DNA of 32,638 bases from JALYGK01 sp036259835 (GCA_036259835.1 DATABA010000039.1:1-32638); one strand, 5' to 3'; shown: positions 14,215 to 21,193, numbered from the stretch's first letter. Translations and numbers: made by a program. The notes: a model not told the origin generated them from the sequence alone.

Positions 14215-15177
14215 ATGGATGTCTGTTTGATGATCGAGGGGCAGGAGAACGTCACGTGGGACCAGTGGGTCTCGTTGGCGCAAACCTGCGAGGAGCACGG
14301 CTACGACGCGCTGTTTCGATCCGACCATTACCTGTCGTTCGGTCATCCGAAGGAGTGGGGGAACCTGGATGCCTGGGCGACGCTGAGCGCGCTGGGCGCG
14401 GTCACCGAACGAATTCGTCTCGGGACACTCGTATCACCCGTCACCTTTCGCCATCCCTCGGTGTTGGCAAAGTCCGTCCTGACGGCGGATCACGTGTCCG
14501 GCGGGCGTGTGGAAGTTGGGATGGGCGCGGGCTGGTTTGACGGCGAACATGCAGCTTTCGGGTTTCCGTTCCCCTCAACCGAAGAGCGTTTCTCCATCCT
14601 GGAGGAGCAGGTCCAGATCGTCCATCTTCTGCTGGAGCGAGAAGTCGAGGAAGTAAACTTCGAGGGCCGGTACTACTCGCTCCAGGGAGCGCCCGGGCTT
14701 CCCAAGCCGATCCAGGACCCACACCCACCGCTCATCATCGGAGGTAAAGGCGGTCGTTGGGGCATCCATCTGGCGGCGTGGTGGGCCGACGAATACAACG
14801 TTTTCGGCGTTCCCGCCGATGAAATCCGGCGCACCCGGGAGAGGCTCTCGGCGTCGTGCGAGAAGGCGGAGCGCGATTCTTCCGAAGTGCGGCTGTCGAC
14901 GATGATCGGCACCCTGGTTGGAACGGACGCGGACGACGTTGATCGGCGCGCGCGTCGCCTGATGCAGCAGCTTGACGAGGACGGCGACCCCAGAGCGTTC
15001 CTGGAGAGCTGGGGTCAGCGTCGACTCGCGGGAACCGTCGGTCAGGTCCTCGAGAAGTTGAGCCGTCTCGCGGAAGCCGGCATCGAGCGCGTCATGCTCC
15101 AGCACTTGGTTCACGAAGATCTGGAATCTGTTTCCCTGATCGGAACGGAGGTCATTCCGGAAGCAGGAAGCCTTTAG
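14215..15177 (+). CDS. LLM-class F420-dependent oxidoreductase (I)
   Basis: Luciferase-like TIM-barrel oxidoreductase of 320 residues. It shows the family order DALFRSDHYL, TERIRLGTLVSPVTFRHPSVLAKS, DHVSGGRVEVGMGAGWF, then FEGRYYSLQGAPGLPKPIQDPHPPLIIGGKG and a C-terminal TVGQVLEKLSRLAEAGIERV. In Actinomycetota this pattern normally uses F420H2 rather than FMN; the substrate cannot be told. The ATG at 14215 has AGGAGG 6 nt upstream, which rules out the TTG two codons earlier. It is divergent from the HAD phosphatase and not obviously part of an operon. Confidence 0.9.
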   Translation: MDVCLMIEGQENVTWDQWVSLAQTCEEHGYDALFRSDHYLSFGHPKEWGNLDAWATLSALGAVTERIRLGTLVSPVTFRHPSVLAKSVLTADHVSGGRVEVGMGAGWFDGEHAAFGFPFPSTEERFSILEEQVQIVHLLLEREVEEVNFEGRYYSLQGAPGLPKPIQDPHPPLIIGGKGGRWGIHLAAWWADEYNVFGVPADEIRRTRERLSASCEKAERDSSEVRLSTMIGTLVGTDADDVDRRARRLMQQLDEDGDPRAFLESWGQRRLAGTVGQVLEKLSRLAEAGIERVMLQHLVHEDLESVSLIGTEVIPEAGSL

Positions 15178-15215
15178 CCTGGGCCGATTACGGGCGATCG
15201 CTCGAGGCCCTAGGC
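15177..15215. terminator. Inverted repeat between convergent genes
   Basis: GCCT-GGGCC (15177-15185) pairs with GGCCC-T-AGGC (15206-15215): nine pairs with one bulged T and a 20-nt loop that itself contains the palindrome GCGATCGC. It spans the ends of the LLM and SnoaL genes, so it may act as a bidirectional terminator. No T-tract. Confidence 0.4.
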
Positions 15216-15707
15216 GAGCTTCGTGATGATGCGATCTCCGAACCGGGTCGCGACGCCGAGCGGGGCGACCAGCAGCCGCGCGATCATCGCTCGCAGCCAT
15301 CCACGCCTGCGAGCGACACGCGGAGCCATGGCAGCGGTGAACGTCGCGAGTCCGGGGAGCGGCCGAAAGAAGATCGTGATCTCCTTGATGCGTTGGCTTT
15401 CGTCGAGCTCAACGCGAGTCGCCTCTTCGACGGGTTCCCCATTCACCCTGGCGTTGTAGAACAAAGCGCGCGTGGCCGCGTCGCCAATGTCGGCGAAATA
15501 GTGGATGTTCTTGATCGTTGCAAAGATGGATGGGAAGAGGTCCCTCATCTCGTCGATCCCTCTGAAGGCGATGCGGTCCGTGATCGGAGACCGCAATACG
15601 ACATCAGGAGCCAACGTCGCAAGCGCCCCTTCGACATCGTGATTTTCAACCGCGCGCCTGAACCGCGCCGTAGGTTGGTCATCACTCAAACCGTAAGCAG
15701 GTTCCAT
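15210..15707 (-). CDS. SnoaL-like / NTF2-fold protein
   Basis: Protein of 165 residues. The first 120 residues are a SnoaL-like alpha+beta barrel: ARFRRAVENHDVEGALATLAPDVVLRSPI, FRGIDEMRDLFPSIFATIKNIHY, ALFYNARVNGEPVEEATRVELDE, then RIKEITIFFRPLPGL. Members are cone-shaped barrels that act as isomerases, hydratases or binding proteins; none of this can be fixed here. The C-terminal 45 residues are basic with a weakly hydrophobic stretch. The ATG has GGGAGG about 6 nt upstream. Divergent from the SRPBCC gene. Confidence 0.8.
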   Translation of the reverse strand: MEPAYGLSDDQPTARFRRAVENHDVEGALATLAPDVVLRSPITDRIAFRGIDEMRDLFPSIFATIKNIHYFADIGDAATRALFYNARVNGEPVEEATRVELDESQRIKEITIFFRPLPGLATFTAAMAPRVARRRGWLRAMIARLLVAPLGVATRFGDRIITKLA

Positions 15708-15764
15708 CGCGTGCCTCCCAATCTGGTGCCATCACCGTAACCTTCAGTCGCGAAGCCCGGCCGA

Positions 15765-15770
15765 TAAGCT
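15765..15770 (+). promoter_or_regulatory. -10 box of a leaderless transcript (SRPBCC gene)
   Basis: TAAGCT lies exactly 7 nt before the GTG start at 15778, without any Shine-Dalgarno. Same geometry as the boxes at 12661 and 18468. Confidence 0.45.
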
Positions 15771-15777
15771 CGTCAGC

Positions 15778-16224
15778 GTGACGAATGCGGATCGAGACGC
15801 GCCGGTCTTCTCCGAAGGCCAGATCGACATCGCTGCAACTCCAGAGGATCTATGGGACATCATGTCGGACTTCGAGAATTGGCCGAGCTGGAACCCCGAC
15901 GTCCAGTCCGTGACGTTGGAAGGGCCGGTTGCCGAAGGAACGACGTTTCGGTGGAAGGCGGGGGCCACCAGGCTCGTCTCGACCCTTCGCGTGGTGGAGC
16001 GCCCGCATGCGCTCGGATGGACAGGCCGGACCATGGGCATTCACGCGATCCACGTCTGGCGTTTCGCCGCCAGTCCCGAGGGAGCAATCGCTCGAATGGA
16101 GGAGTCGTTCGACGGCGTCGTTGCAACCCTGTTCCGCAAGCGGCTCCAGCGGCAACTCGACGAAACGACGGCCAAAGGACTCCAGCTACTGAAGGAGACC
16201 GCCGAGCGGACGAACAGTCGCTAG
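15778..16224 (+). CDS. SRPBCC (START/Bet v1-like) family protein
   Basis: Protein of 148 residues with the polyketide cyclase/SRPBCC pattern: SEGQIDIAATPEDLWDIMSDFENWPSWNPDVQSVTLEG, FRWKAGATRLVSTLRVVERP, GWTGRTMGIHAIHVWRFAAS and a long C-terminal helix RLQRQLDETTAKGLQLLKE. The fold forms a deep pocket for hydrophobic ligands; the ligand is unknown. The GTG start is leaderless-type. A DUF2568 membrane protein begins 3 nt after the stop, so the two are almost certainly co-transcribed. Confidence 0.87.
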   Translation: MTNADRDAPVFSEGQIDIAATPEDLWDIMSDFENWPSWNPDVQSVTLEGPVAEGTTFRWKAGATRLVSTLRVVERPHALGWTGRTMGIHAIHVWRFAASPEGAIARMEESFDGVVATLFRKRLQRQLDETTAKGLQLLKETAERTNSR

Positions 16225-16227
16225 TCA

Positions 16228-16560
16228 GTGGAAACCCTTCGCCCCATCAATCTCGGTCTGCGCTTCCTTCTGGAACTCGGTGCGCTCGTGGCTGTTGGCT
16301 ACTGGGGCTGGCAAACCGGCGAAGGAGCAATGCGGTGGCTGCTTGCTGCTGGGGCGGTTTTGGTAGCCATCGTCGTATGGCTGGTGTTCGTTTCGCCCAA
16401 GCCAAAGGTCGAACTGGCACGTCCTGTCCGCTTGATCATCGAGTTCGGTGTGTGGGCAGCTGCAGCTCTGGCGCTCTACGCAACGACCTCGGTCCTGTTC
16501 GCCGTGGCGTCCTTCGTTGTCGCCCTTGTCAGCGGAACTCTCAACTACTTCCACCGGTAA
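16228..16560 (+). CDS. DUF2568 (YrdB-like) membrane protein
   Basis: Integral membrane protein of 110 residues with four hydrophobic segments: about 8-25 (NLGLRFLLELGALVAVGYWGW), 34-55, 68-88 (IIEFGVWAAAALALYATTS) and 88-105. The N-terminal LRFLLELGAL followed by a W-rich end of helix 1 and a VxP motif in the middle loop match the YrdB/DUF2568 family as I recall it. Function unknown. GTG start 3 nt after the SRPBCC stop; a tRNA gene begins 10 nt after its own stop. Confidence 0.8.
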   Translation: METLRPINLGLRFLLELGALVAVGYWGWQTGEGAMRWLLAAGAVLVAIVVWLVFVSPKPKVELARPVRLIIEFGVWAAAALALYATTSVLFAVASFVVALVSGTLNYFHR

Positions 16561-16570
16561 CATCGACTTC

Positions 16571-16662
16571 GGAGGCGTCAGGGCGCCTGGTGGGCCCCCC
16601 GGTCTTCAAAACCGGTGTGCGGGCGAGAGCTCGCAGGCGGGTTCGATTCCCGTCCGCCTCCG
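16571..16662 (+). tRNA. selC: tRNA-Sec (anticodon TCA), selC
   Basis: The anticodon stem-loop is CCGGT-CTTCAAA-ACCGG with anticodon TCA at 16606-16608. The acceptor stem GGAGGCG/CGCCTCC is perfect over 7 pairs, with an eighth T-C position unpaired. The T arm is GCGGG-TTCGATT-CCCGT. The long variable arm has a 7-bp stem, TGCGGGC/GCTCGCA, closed by GAGA. A TCA anticodon, an extended acceptor/T domain, a class II variable arm and the D-loop pattern CCTGGTGG together identify the UGA-decoding selenocysteine tRNA. The D stem contains two mismatched pairs in its centre. Discriminator is G; CCA is not encoded. selA, selB and selD are not in the window. Confidence 0.9.
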
Positions 16663-16731
16663 CAAGCCCAAAGAAATGCGAATCGGTTTGATAGCGTCTC
16701 CCTGATGTTCAAGGCACTCGGTGACTTCCTA

Positions 16732-16761
16732 GCTCGGCCCCAACGAGGGGCCGGCACGAGC
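16732..16761 (+). other. Extended hairpin between selC and the next gene
   Basis: CGGCCCC-AACGA-GGGGCCG (16735-16753) is a perfect 7-bp stem; flanking GCTC and GAGC extend it across a short bulge. It ends just before the GGGAGG ribosome site of the gene at 16775. It could end selC transcription or control that gene. It lacks a T-tract. Confidence 0.45.
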
Positions 16762-16774
16762 AAGGGAGGTCACC

Positions 16775-17005
16775 ATGGCGGAGGAGCACGAACGTAGCGA
16801 GCGCATCTGGCGCTGCGCGTGCCACTGGTCGCCGCATTTCGTTTCCATCGTCGCTGACCCGTTGACGCCCGAGGTGTCCGCCGACCCAATGGGACGGGGT
16901 TGGTTCTCCGTCGAGGTCACGGACGGCCCGATGCCCCTTCGCCGGCGGCTCTTCGAAGCGTGGAAACTCGTTCGCAGCCGCGGCCACCAATACTGCTTCG
17001 CATAG
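16775..17005 (+). CDS. Small Cys/His/Trp-containing protein of unknown function
   Basis: Protein of 76 residues starting at an ATG with GGGAGGT 4-6 nt upstream, a strong site. It has WRCACHWSPHF near the N-terminus and ends with RSRGHQYCFA, giving three Cys and several His that could bind a metal. A central acidic strand FSVEVTDGPMP is followed by a basic helix LRRRLFEAWKLVRSR. I recognise no family. It lies between selC with its hairpin and the cyclase gene; the stop is about 120 bp before the cyclase start, so co-transcription is possible. Confidence 0.6.
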   Translation: MAEEHERSERIWRCACHWSPHFVSIVADPLTPEVSADPMGRGWFSVEVTDGPMPLRRRLFEAWKLVRSRGHQYCFA

Positions 17006-17124
17006 GTGCTCTTGACTCCGAAAAGCGCTTGGGAAGTGCGGGACCATCTGTCTCGTTTCCTCGACCAGGGGGACATCTGAAGTCCTCCTTGTCTGGAGCT
17101 CCTGCGGCGCGCCATGATCTTGGC

Positions 17125-18441
17125 GTGAGGACGCCAGGGGAGGAGGCCGGGACGGCCACGAAGGCATCGATCGAGCAGACCGTCCTCGCGGTCGTCATGT
17201 TCGAGGACATGCAGGGGTCGACCGCGCTCAAGCGCGCCATCACGAAGAAGGCCGACGAACAGACGTTTCAGCAGCTTCGGCGAGAGCACGACGCCCTGAT
17301 GACCGATGCCGTCACCCGCGACGGTGCCGGAGAAATCGTGAAGTGGACCGGCGACGGGATGATCGCCCTCTTCTCCGCGCCGTCCGTCGCGGTCGAGCGA
17401 GCAATGGAGATCCAGGAACGACTCCATCGGCATCCGGACTTGAAGGTGCGCATTGGGCTGGACGTCGGCGAGATCCGCATCGAGCGCACCGGGGAGCATC
17501 GAACCGACGTGTTCGGCGCGCACGTCGACTGGGCCTCCAGGGCGATGGGTTTAGTGGACGGAGGACACGTCGCGGTGACGGGCGCGGTCCACGGCGACGC
17601 GTTCAGCTGGATCGGCAAGAGCCGGATCACCTGGAAGCGGCACGGCCTCTACCGACTGAAGGCCGGGGATTCCCCGCTCGAGATCTACGAGCCCTACAAC
17701 GCCAACCACCAGCGCCCGATGCGCCAGCTTCGCGGCGAACGAGCCACTGAACCGGCGCCGCCAACCAAACGCGACCGCGCGCGAGCCGTCGAGCCGACTT
17801 CACCAGACATGGCGGGAGACCTCAAGAAGGTCGGGACGGACAACCTTCAGATCATCCGTCCGTGGGAGGCCGTGGCCCGGGACGGGCGGGTCTTCGCCGA
17901 ACGAGGCGCCGGCACGATGTACTGGTTCAAGGTCCCGCTCGGCGGTCTCTCCTACCCCGAAGGGTTCCGGAACTTCCTCCAGCCCGCACTCGACAATGAG
18001 CGCATCACCAAAATCCGGTTCGTCCTGGACGGATCGAATCCATCCGTCGGGCAGATCTGGCGGCACGTAACGCTTCCGATGGCGAAGGCGTGGGCTGAGG
18101 CCGCCAGTGTCAGCGTCAAAGGAGAAGATGAGGATGACCGTGGAAGGTTGGTTTTCGGCGACTCGCCCTCCAGGCAGCTCGGTTGGGTCTTCGTCGACCT
18201 TTCCAGGGAATTCACGCCTTGCTTCAAGCTGTTCGTCGACGACCCCGACTCCGACGTGACGGTGGAGTCGAGCGCGCAGATCTTCCTCTCGACGGCCCAG
18301 CGCCTGATCCGGCTCCCGGACGGTTCGCATCAGACCATTCGGATCCCGGACGCTGTCCTTCGGGTCAATGCAGGCCCGCACGAGGCGCTTCTTCACGCGC
18401 TGAACGCCGTCGCGAACCAGTGGGATTCCCTCTTTTGGTGA
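17125..18441 (+). CDS. Class III adenylate/guanylate cyclase with unrecognised C-terminal domain
   Basis: Protein of 438 residues from the GTG at 17125 (CATGAT 6 nt upstream; no Shine-Dalgarno). The open frame extends upstream over the neighbouring gene but looks non-coding there. The N-terminal cyclase domain (about 20-195) shows VVMFEDMQGSTAL (first metal Asp), IVKWTGDGMIALFSAP (second metal Asp) and GAHVDWASRAMGL, where the usual VN-x-x-xR has Asp for Asn but keeps Arg. A linker of about 55 residues rich in Arg/Pro/Thr follows. The last 200 residues (TMYWFKVPLGGLSYPEGF, ITKIRFVLDGSNPSVGQIWRHV, GWVFVDLSREFTPCFKLFVDDPDSD) form a domain I do not recognise. It seems soluble. It may make cAMP or cGMP, but an inactive cyclase is possible. 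Confidence 0.82.
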   Translation: MRTPGEEAGTATKASIEQTVLAVVMFEDMQGSTALKRAITKKADEQTFQQLRREHDALMTDAVTRDGAGEIVKWTGDGMIALFSAPSVAVERAMEIQERLHRHPDLKVRIGLDVGEIRIERTGEHRTDVFGAHVDWASRAMGLVDGGHVAVTGAVHGDAFSWIGKSRITWKRHGLYRLKAGDSPLEIYEPYNANHQRPMRQLRGERATEPAPPTKRDRARAVEPTSPDMAGDLKKVGTDNLQIIRPWEAVARDGRVFAERGAGTMYWFKVPLGGLSYPEGFRNFLQPALDNERITKIRFVLDGSNPSVGQIWRHVTLPMAKAWAEAASVSVKGEDEDDRGRLVFGDSPSRQLGWVFVDLSREFTPCFKLFVDDPDSDVTVESSAQIFLSTAQRLIRLPDGSHQTIRIPDAVLRVNAGPHEALLHALNAVANQWDSLFW

Positions 18442-18467
18442 CGGCCGGGTCCTTACGGACGGTTGGT

Positions 18468-18473
18468 TACGAT
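18468..18473 (+). promoter_or_regulatory. -10 box of a leaderless transcript (DinB gene)
   Basis: TACGAT lies exactly 7 nt before the ATG at 18481; no Shine-Dalgarno is present. Downstream of the cyclase stop by 27 bp, so the DinB-like gene has its own promoter. Confidence 0.5.
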
Positions 18474-18480
18474 CCAGGCC

Positions 18481-18975
18481 ATGGACCTTCTGACTGAGTT
18501 CTTCCGGCACAACACCATGATGAACGAGCGCCTCCTCGAGACGTGCCGGCAGCTCACCGCCGAACAACTGGCAGCCACGACGGAAGGAACCTTCGGAAGC
18601 ATCGGGGCGACCCTCGTCCACATCGCGAATGCCCAGACCGGGTATGCGGCCCGCCTACACGGGACGGAGCGGCCGGAGCGTCTCCCGGAGGACCCCTTCC
18701 CCGGCTTCGACGCGGTCTCGGAACGGTTCAGGCTGGGGAATCAGCAACTGGAGCAAGCGGCCAGACGAGGCCCCACCGATAAAGAGGTCGTGGTCGGCGG
18801 GGATGACGAGGAAGCCTGGAGGCTGCCGGTGTCACTCATCCTGATTCAGGCCGTCAACCACGGGACCGAGCACCGTTCGCAGATCTCGACGATCCTGAGC
18901 CAGATCGGCGTGGAACCACCGGAGATGGACGGCTGGAACTACTTCGGCCACAGCGGCTTGATGGTTCGCGCCTAG
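18481..18975 (+). CDS. DinB-like metal-dependent family protein
   Basis: Four-helix protein of 164 residues. It begins MDLLTEFFRHNTMMNERLLETCRQL, has TLVHIANAQTGYAARL in helix 2 and VNHGTEHRSQISTILSQIG in helix 4. The three His positions (LVHI, NHGTEH) match the DinB/YfiT metal site. Relatives include thiol-S-transferases that use bacillithiol or mycothiol, but the reaction cannot be assigned here. The leaderless-type ATG is chosen over an in-frame TTG 18 nt upstream, which would precede the -10 box. The TAG stop overlaps that of the convergent macrodomain gene by 4 nt (CTAG). Confidence 0.87.
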   Translation: MDLLTEFFRHNTMMNERLLETCRQLTAEQLAATTEGTFGSIGATLVHIANAQTGYAARLHGTERPERLPEDPFPGFDAVSERFRLGNQQLEQAARRGPTDKEVVVGGDDEEAWRLPVSLILIQAVNHGTEHRSQISTILSQIGVEPPEMDGWNYFGHSGLMVRA

Positions 18976-19496
18976 CGGACTGCTCCTGACGAGCCGAGCG
19001 GCTTCTCGAACGCCTCGTACACGACGCGGTCGAAGAGCACGAACCGAATCAGCTCGACGCTGGTCCGCGCTTCACGAACCGCTCGAATCGCCACCTCGGC
19101 CGCCTCCTCCACCGGGTACCCGTAGACGCCGGTCGAGATCGCCGGGAACGCGACCGATTTCGCGCCGAGCTCGTCAGCGACCTTGAGGGCTTCGCGATGA
19201 CAGCTTGCAAGCAGCTCCGCTCGATCCTCGGCCGTCGAGTAGACCGGTCCAACGGTGTGGATCACCCAGCGAGCCGGCAGCCGACCGGCCGTCGTCGCGA
19301 CGGCCCGCCCGGTGGGAAGACCATCAGGAAATCGTTCGGCCCGAATGCGTCTGCACGCTTCGAGGATCTCCTGGCCGCCCTTCCGGTGGATCGCTCCGTC
19401 GACGCCGCCCCCTCCGAGGAGCGTCGAGTTCGCCGCGTTGACCACCGCATCGACGTCCTGTTCCGTGATATCGCCCAGAACCAGCTCAATCCGCAC
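18972..19496 (-). CDS. Macro domain protein (O-acetyl-ADP-ribose deacetylase-like)
   Basis: Single macrodomain of 174 residues: IELVLGDITEQDVDAVVNAANSTLLGGGGVDGAIHRKGG, then LPTGRAVATTAGRLPARWVIHTVGP, and VAFPAISTGVYGYPVEEAAEVA. The NAAN and GGGGVDGAIH motifs and the ISTGVYG loop match the MacroD/YmdB type that hydrolyses O-acetyl-ADP-ribose and ADP-ribosyl-carboxylates, so activity is likely. The GTG at 19496 gives the usual short N-terminus; a TTG at 19517 would add seven residues. Neither has a clear Shine-Dalgarno. Confidence 0.9.
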   Translation of the reverse strand: MRIELVLGDITEQDVDAVVNAANSTLLGGGGVDGAIHRKGGQEILEACRRIRAERFPDGLPTGRAVATTAGRLPARWVIHTVGPVYSTAEDRAELLASCHREALKVADELGAKSVAFPAISTGVYGYPVEEAAEVAIRAVREARTSVELIRFVLFDRVVYEAFEKPLGSSGAVR

Positions 19497-19537
19497 GCGA
19501 CATTCTGTCGTTTCCAACAGCTATTGTGGAGAGAAAT

Positions 19538-19565
19538 CAGAGGGCTTTGAAGTCCATCCCCTCTG
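19538..19565. promoter_or_regulatory. Inverted repeat upstream of the copper lipoprotein gene
   Basis: CAGAGGG (19538-19544) and CCCTCTG (19559-19565) are perfect 7-bp arms separated by 14 bp, about 70 bp before the lipoprotein ATG and 42 bp before the divergent macrodomain start. It may be an operator or a hairpin for either gene. Confidence 0.3.
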
Positions 19566-19632
19566 TTCAACCGTATTACTCACAACAGGCGGAGCCGTTC
19601 CAATAGTGAGCCGCAACACGAAGGAGATCGAG

Positions 19633-20025
19633 ATGAGAAAGCCGTATGTAGTAGCTTCCCTGTTCGTCTTTGCGCTGGTCACGGCCGCATGCGGTGGCGG
19701 CGGCGAGGAGCCAAGCGCGACGACCCCCCCTCCAGCCGCCTCGCCAACAGAGACGGCAACCGGCGGCGCCACGACGAGGGTCGCTCTGGAGGATTTCTTC
19801 TTCGATCCCGCCGATTTCTCGGTGACGGCGGGAACCGACCTCGAGTTGGATAACGAAGGCGAGGCTCCACACACGTTCACCGTCCAGGGCCAGCAGATTG
19901 ACGTCGAGGTGGCTGCCGGTGAGAACGGCTCCGCCACAATCGACCTCCCTGCCGGCGACTACGAGGTGATCTGCAGGTTTCACCAGGGGCAGGGCATGGT
20001 CGCCACGATGACAGTGACCGAATAG
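19633..20025 (+). CDS. Plastocyanin-like blue copper lipoprotein
   Basis: Exported lipoprotein of 130 residues. The signal peptide ends in a lipobox, LVTAAC, with lipidation Cys at position 20; a Gly/Pro/Ser/Thr linker follows. The cupredoxin domain (about 50-130) begins VALEDFFFDPADFSVTAGT and carries the type 1 copper ligands H80 (APHTF), C114, H117 and M122 (CRFHQGQGM), all intact. It probably carries electrons, or binds copper, on the outer face of the membrane. The ATG has AAGGAG 6 nt upstream. It converges on the Nudix gene across a strong hairpin. Its partner cannot be told from this window. Confidence 0.92.
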   Translation: MRKPYVVASLFVFALVTAACGGGGEEPSATTPPPAASPTETATGGATTRVALEDFFFDPADFSVTAGTDLELDNEGEAPHTFTVQGQQIDVEVAAGENGSATIDLPAGDYEVICRFHQGQGMVATMTVTE

Positions 20026-20034
20026 ACCGGTTTC

Positions 20035-20052
20035 ACGGCATGCGTATGCCGT
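20035..20052. terminator. Hairpin between convergent genes
   Basis: ACGGCAT-GCGT-ATGCCGT is a perfect 7-bp stem with a 4-nt loop, lying between the ends of the copper lipoprotein gene and the Nudix gene. It is symmetrical and could end transcription in both directions. No long T-tract on either side. Confidence 0.55.
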
Positions 20053-20459
20053 CAGTGCAACCCGGGTAACACGCGAACGAAGAACTCGCGGTCGCCCTCG
20101 AACGTTGGCTCCATTTCCAGGAATTCGTCGGCGGTCACCCATCGGGCCTCTGAGACCTCGGCCGGGTCCAGGCGAAGCTCATGCCCGTCGACGTCGACGA
20201 GCCACCAGTGGAGGGTGAAGTCACCGCCGTCGGTGGGGCACTCCCACACCTTGCGGACCGGAGTTGCGGTGAGGCCGAGCTCTTCGGCGACTTCTCGAAC
20301 AACCGCGGCCTCCTGTGTCTCGCCGGGCTCGATTCGCCCGCTGGGCGGACACCAGTAACCCGGCCGGATCACGCCCGGACTGCGCCTGATAACCAGAACC
20401 CGGTCGTCCTTGCGGACAATCGGCACAACCGCCTGTGCGCGACCTCTCGCTCCCGTCAC
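20052..20459 (-). CDS. Nudix hydrolase
   Basis: Nudix family protein of 135 residues. The Nudix box is complete: G-RIEPG-E-TQEAAVV-REVAEELGL, preceded by RPGYWCPPSGR. Members hydrolyse nucleoside diphosphates linked to another group; the substrate is not determinable, though the pattern VLVIRRSPGVIRPGYW resembles small NTP-pyrophosphohydrolases. The GTG at 20459 is preceded by TACAAT at 9 nt. Longer starts would run into the divergent tenA. The two genes start about 60 bp apart. Confidence 0.9.
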   Translation of the reverse strand: MTGARGRAQAVVPIVRKDDRVLVIRRSPGVIRPGYWCPPSGRIEPGETQEAAVVREVAEELGLTATPVRKVWECPTDGGDFTLHWWLVDVDGHELRLDPAEVSEARWVTADEFLEMEPTFEGDREFFVRVLPGLH

Positions 20460-20468
20460 GTCGACCGA

Positions 20469-20474
20469 ATTGTA
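20469..20474 (-). promoter_or_regulatory. -10 box for the Nudix gene (near-leaderless)
   Basis: TACAAT on the minus strand, exactly 9 nt before the GTG start. No Shine-Dalgarno lies between. One of four genes here with this box and spacing. Confidence 0.5.
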
Positions 20475-20518
20475 TGGACGAGCTTCGTGTACCTTCTCCC
20501 CAATAAGGGGGGCGCCTG

Positions 20519-21184
20519 ATGGGATCTCTGACGCAGCGGCTTTGGGAATCGATCGCCCGTACCTACGCCGCCATCCTCGAGCACCCATTCATCACCGGAC
20601 TCACCACCGGTGACCTGCCGCGCGAAGCGTTCGAGTTCTACGTCGTGCAGGACGCGCTGTATCTCCAGGAATACTCGCGGGCGCTCGCGCTCTGCGGGGC
20701 TCGAGCGCCGAACGAGGGCGCGACCAAGATGTTCGCCGAACACGCCGCCGGAGCGATCGACGTGGAGCATCAGCTGCACGAGAGCTTCTTCAAGGACTTC
20801 GGTCTGAGCGAAGACGACGTCCGGGGGACGGAGCCGGCACCAACGAACTTGGCGTACACGAGTTATCTCCTAGCGACGGCTTACCGCGGCTCCTTCCCCG
20901 AGGCCCTCGGCGCCGTCCTCCCTTGCTACTGGATCTACATGGAAGTCGGCAAGGAGTTGCTTCAGCGAGGATCGCCCGACGCGCTCTACACGAGATGGAT
21001 CGACACGTACGGTGGCGAAGAGTACGGGCAGATCGTCTCGCACGTGCTGCGTCTTACGGACGAAGTCGGCGACGATCTGAGCCGATCCGACGAGGCGCTA
21101 ATGGAAATGCACTTCCGGACCACCGCCCGCTTCGAGTGGATGTTCTGGGATATGGGCTACCGCCTGGAGCAGTGGCCGGTCTGA
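20519..21184 (+). CDS. tenA: TenA family thiaminase II / aminopyrimidine aminohydrolase
   Basis: Helical protein of 221 residues of the TenA family (heme-oxygenase-like fold). C136 in VLPCYWIYMEVG corresponds to the nucleophile (C135 in B. subtilis TenA) and E206 in FEWMFW to the catalytic Glu; the helix FEFYVVQDALYLQEYSRAL supplies the conserved Asp and Tyr. The family salvages degraded thiamine by hydrolysing 4-amino-5-aminomethyl-2-methylpyrimidine to the HMP pyrimidine. No other thiamine gene or TPP riboswitch is visible nearby, and the leader is too short to hold one. The ATG has GGGGGG about 6 nt upstream. Confidence 0.9.
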   Translation: MGSLTQRLWESIARTYAAILEHPFITGLTTGDLPREAFEFYVVQDALYLQEYSRALALCGARAPNEGATKMFAEHAAGAIDVEHQLHESFFKDFGLSEDDVRGTEPAPTNLAYTSYLLATAYRGSFPEALGAVLPCYWIYMEVGKELLQRGSPDALYTRWIDTYGGEEYGQIVSHVLRLTDEVGDDLSRSDEALMEMHFRTTARFEWMFWDMGYRLEQWPV

Positions 21185-21193
21185 ACCTCGGGC

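Noticed and set aside
16640..16662. 3' end of selC as an attachment site for a mobile element
   Set aside because: No direct repeat of this end, no integrase and no phage gene is present downstream in the window.
18439..18480. UGA at the cyclase end as a selenocysteine codon
   Set aside because: The in-frame continuation has no domain-like sequence and overlaps the promoter of the next gene; no hairpin of SECIS type follows the TGA.
20460..20518. TPP riboswitch before tenA
   Set aside because: The leader is too short and lacks the conserved TPP-riboswitch core; it also holds the divergent Nudix promoter.
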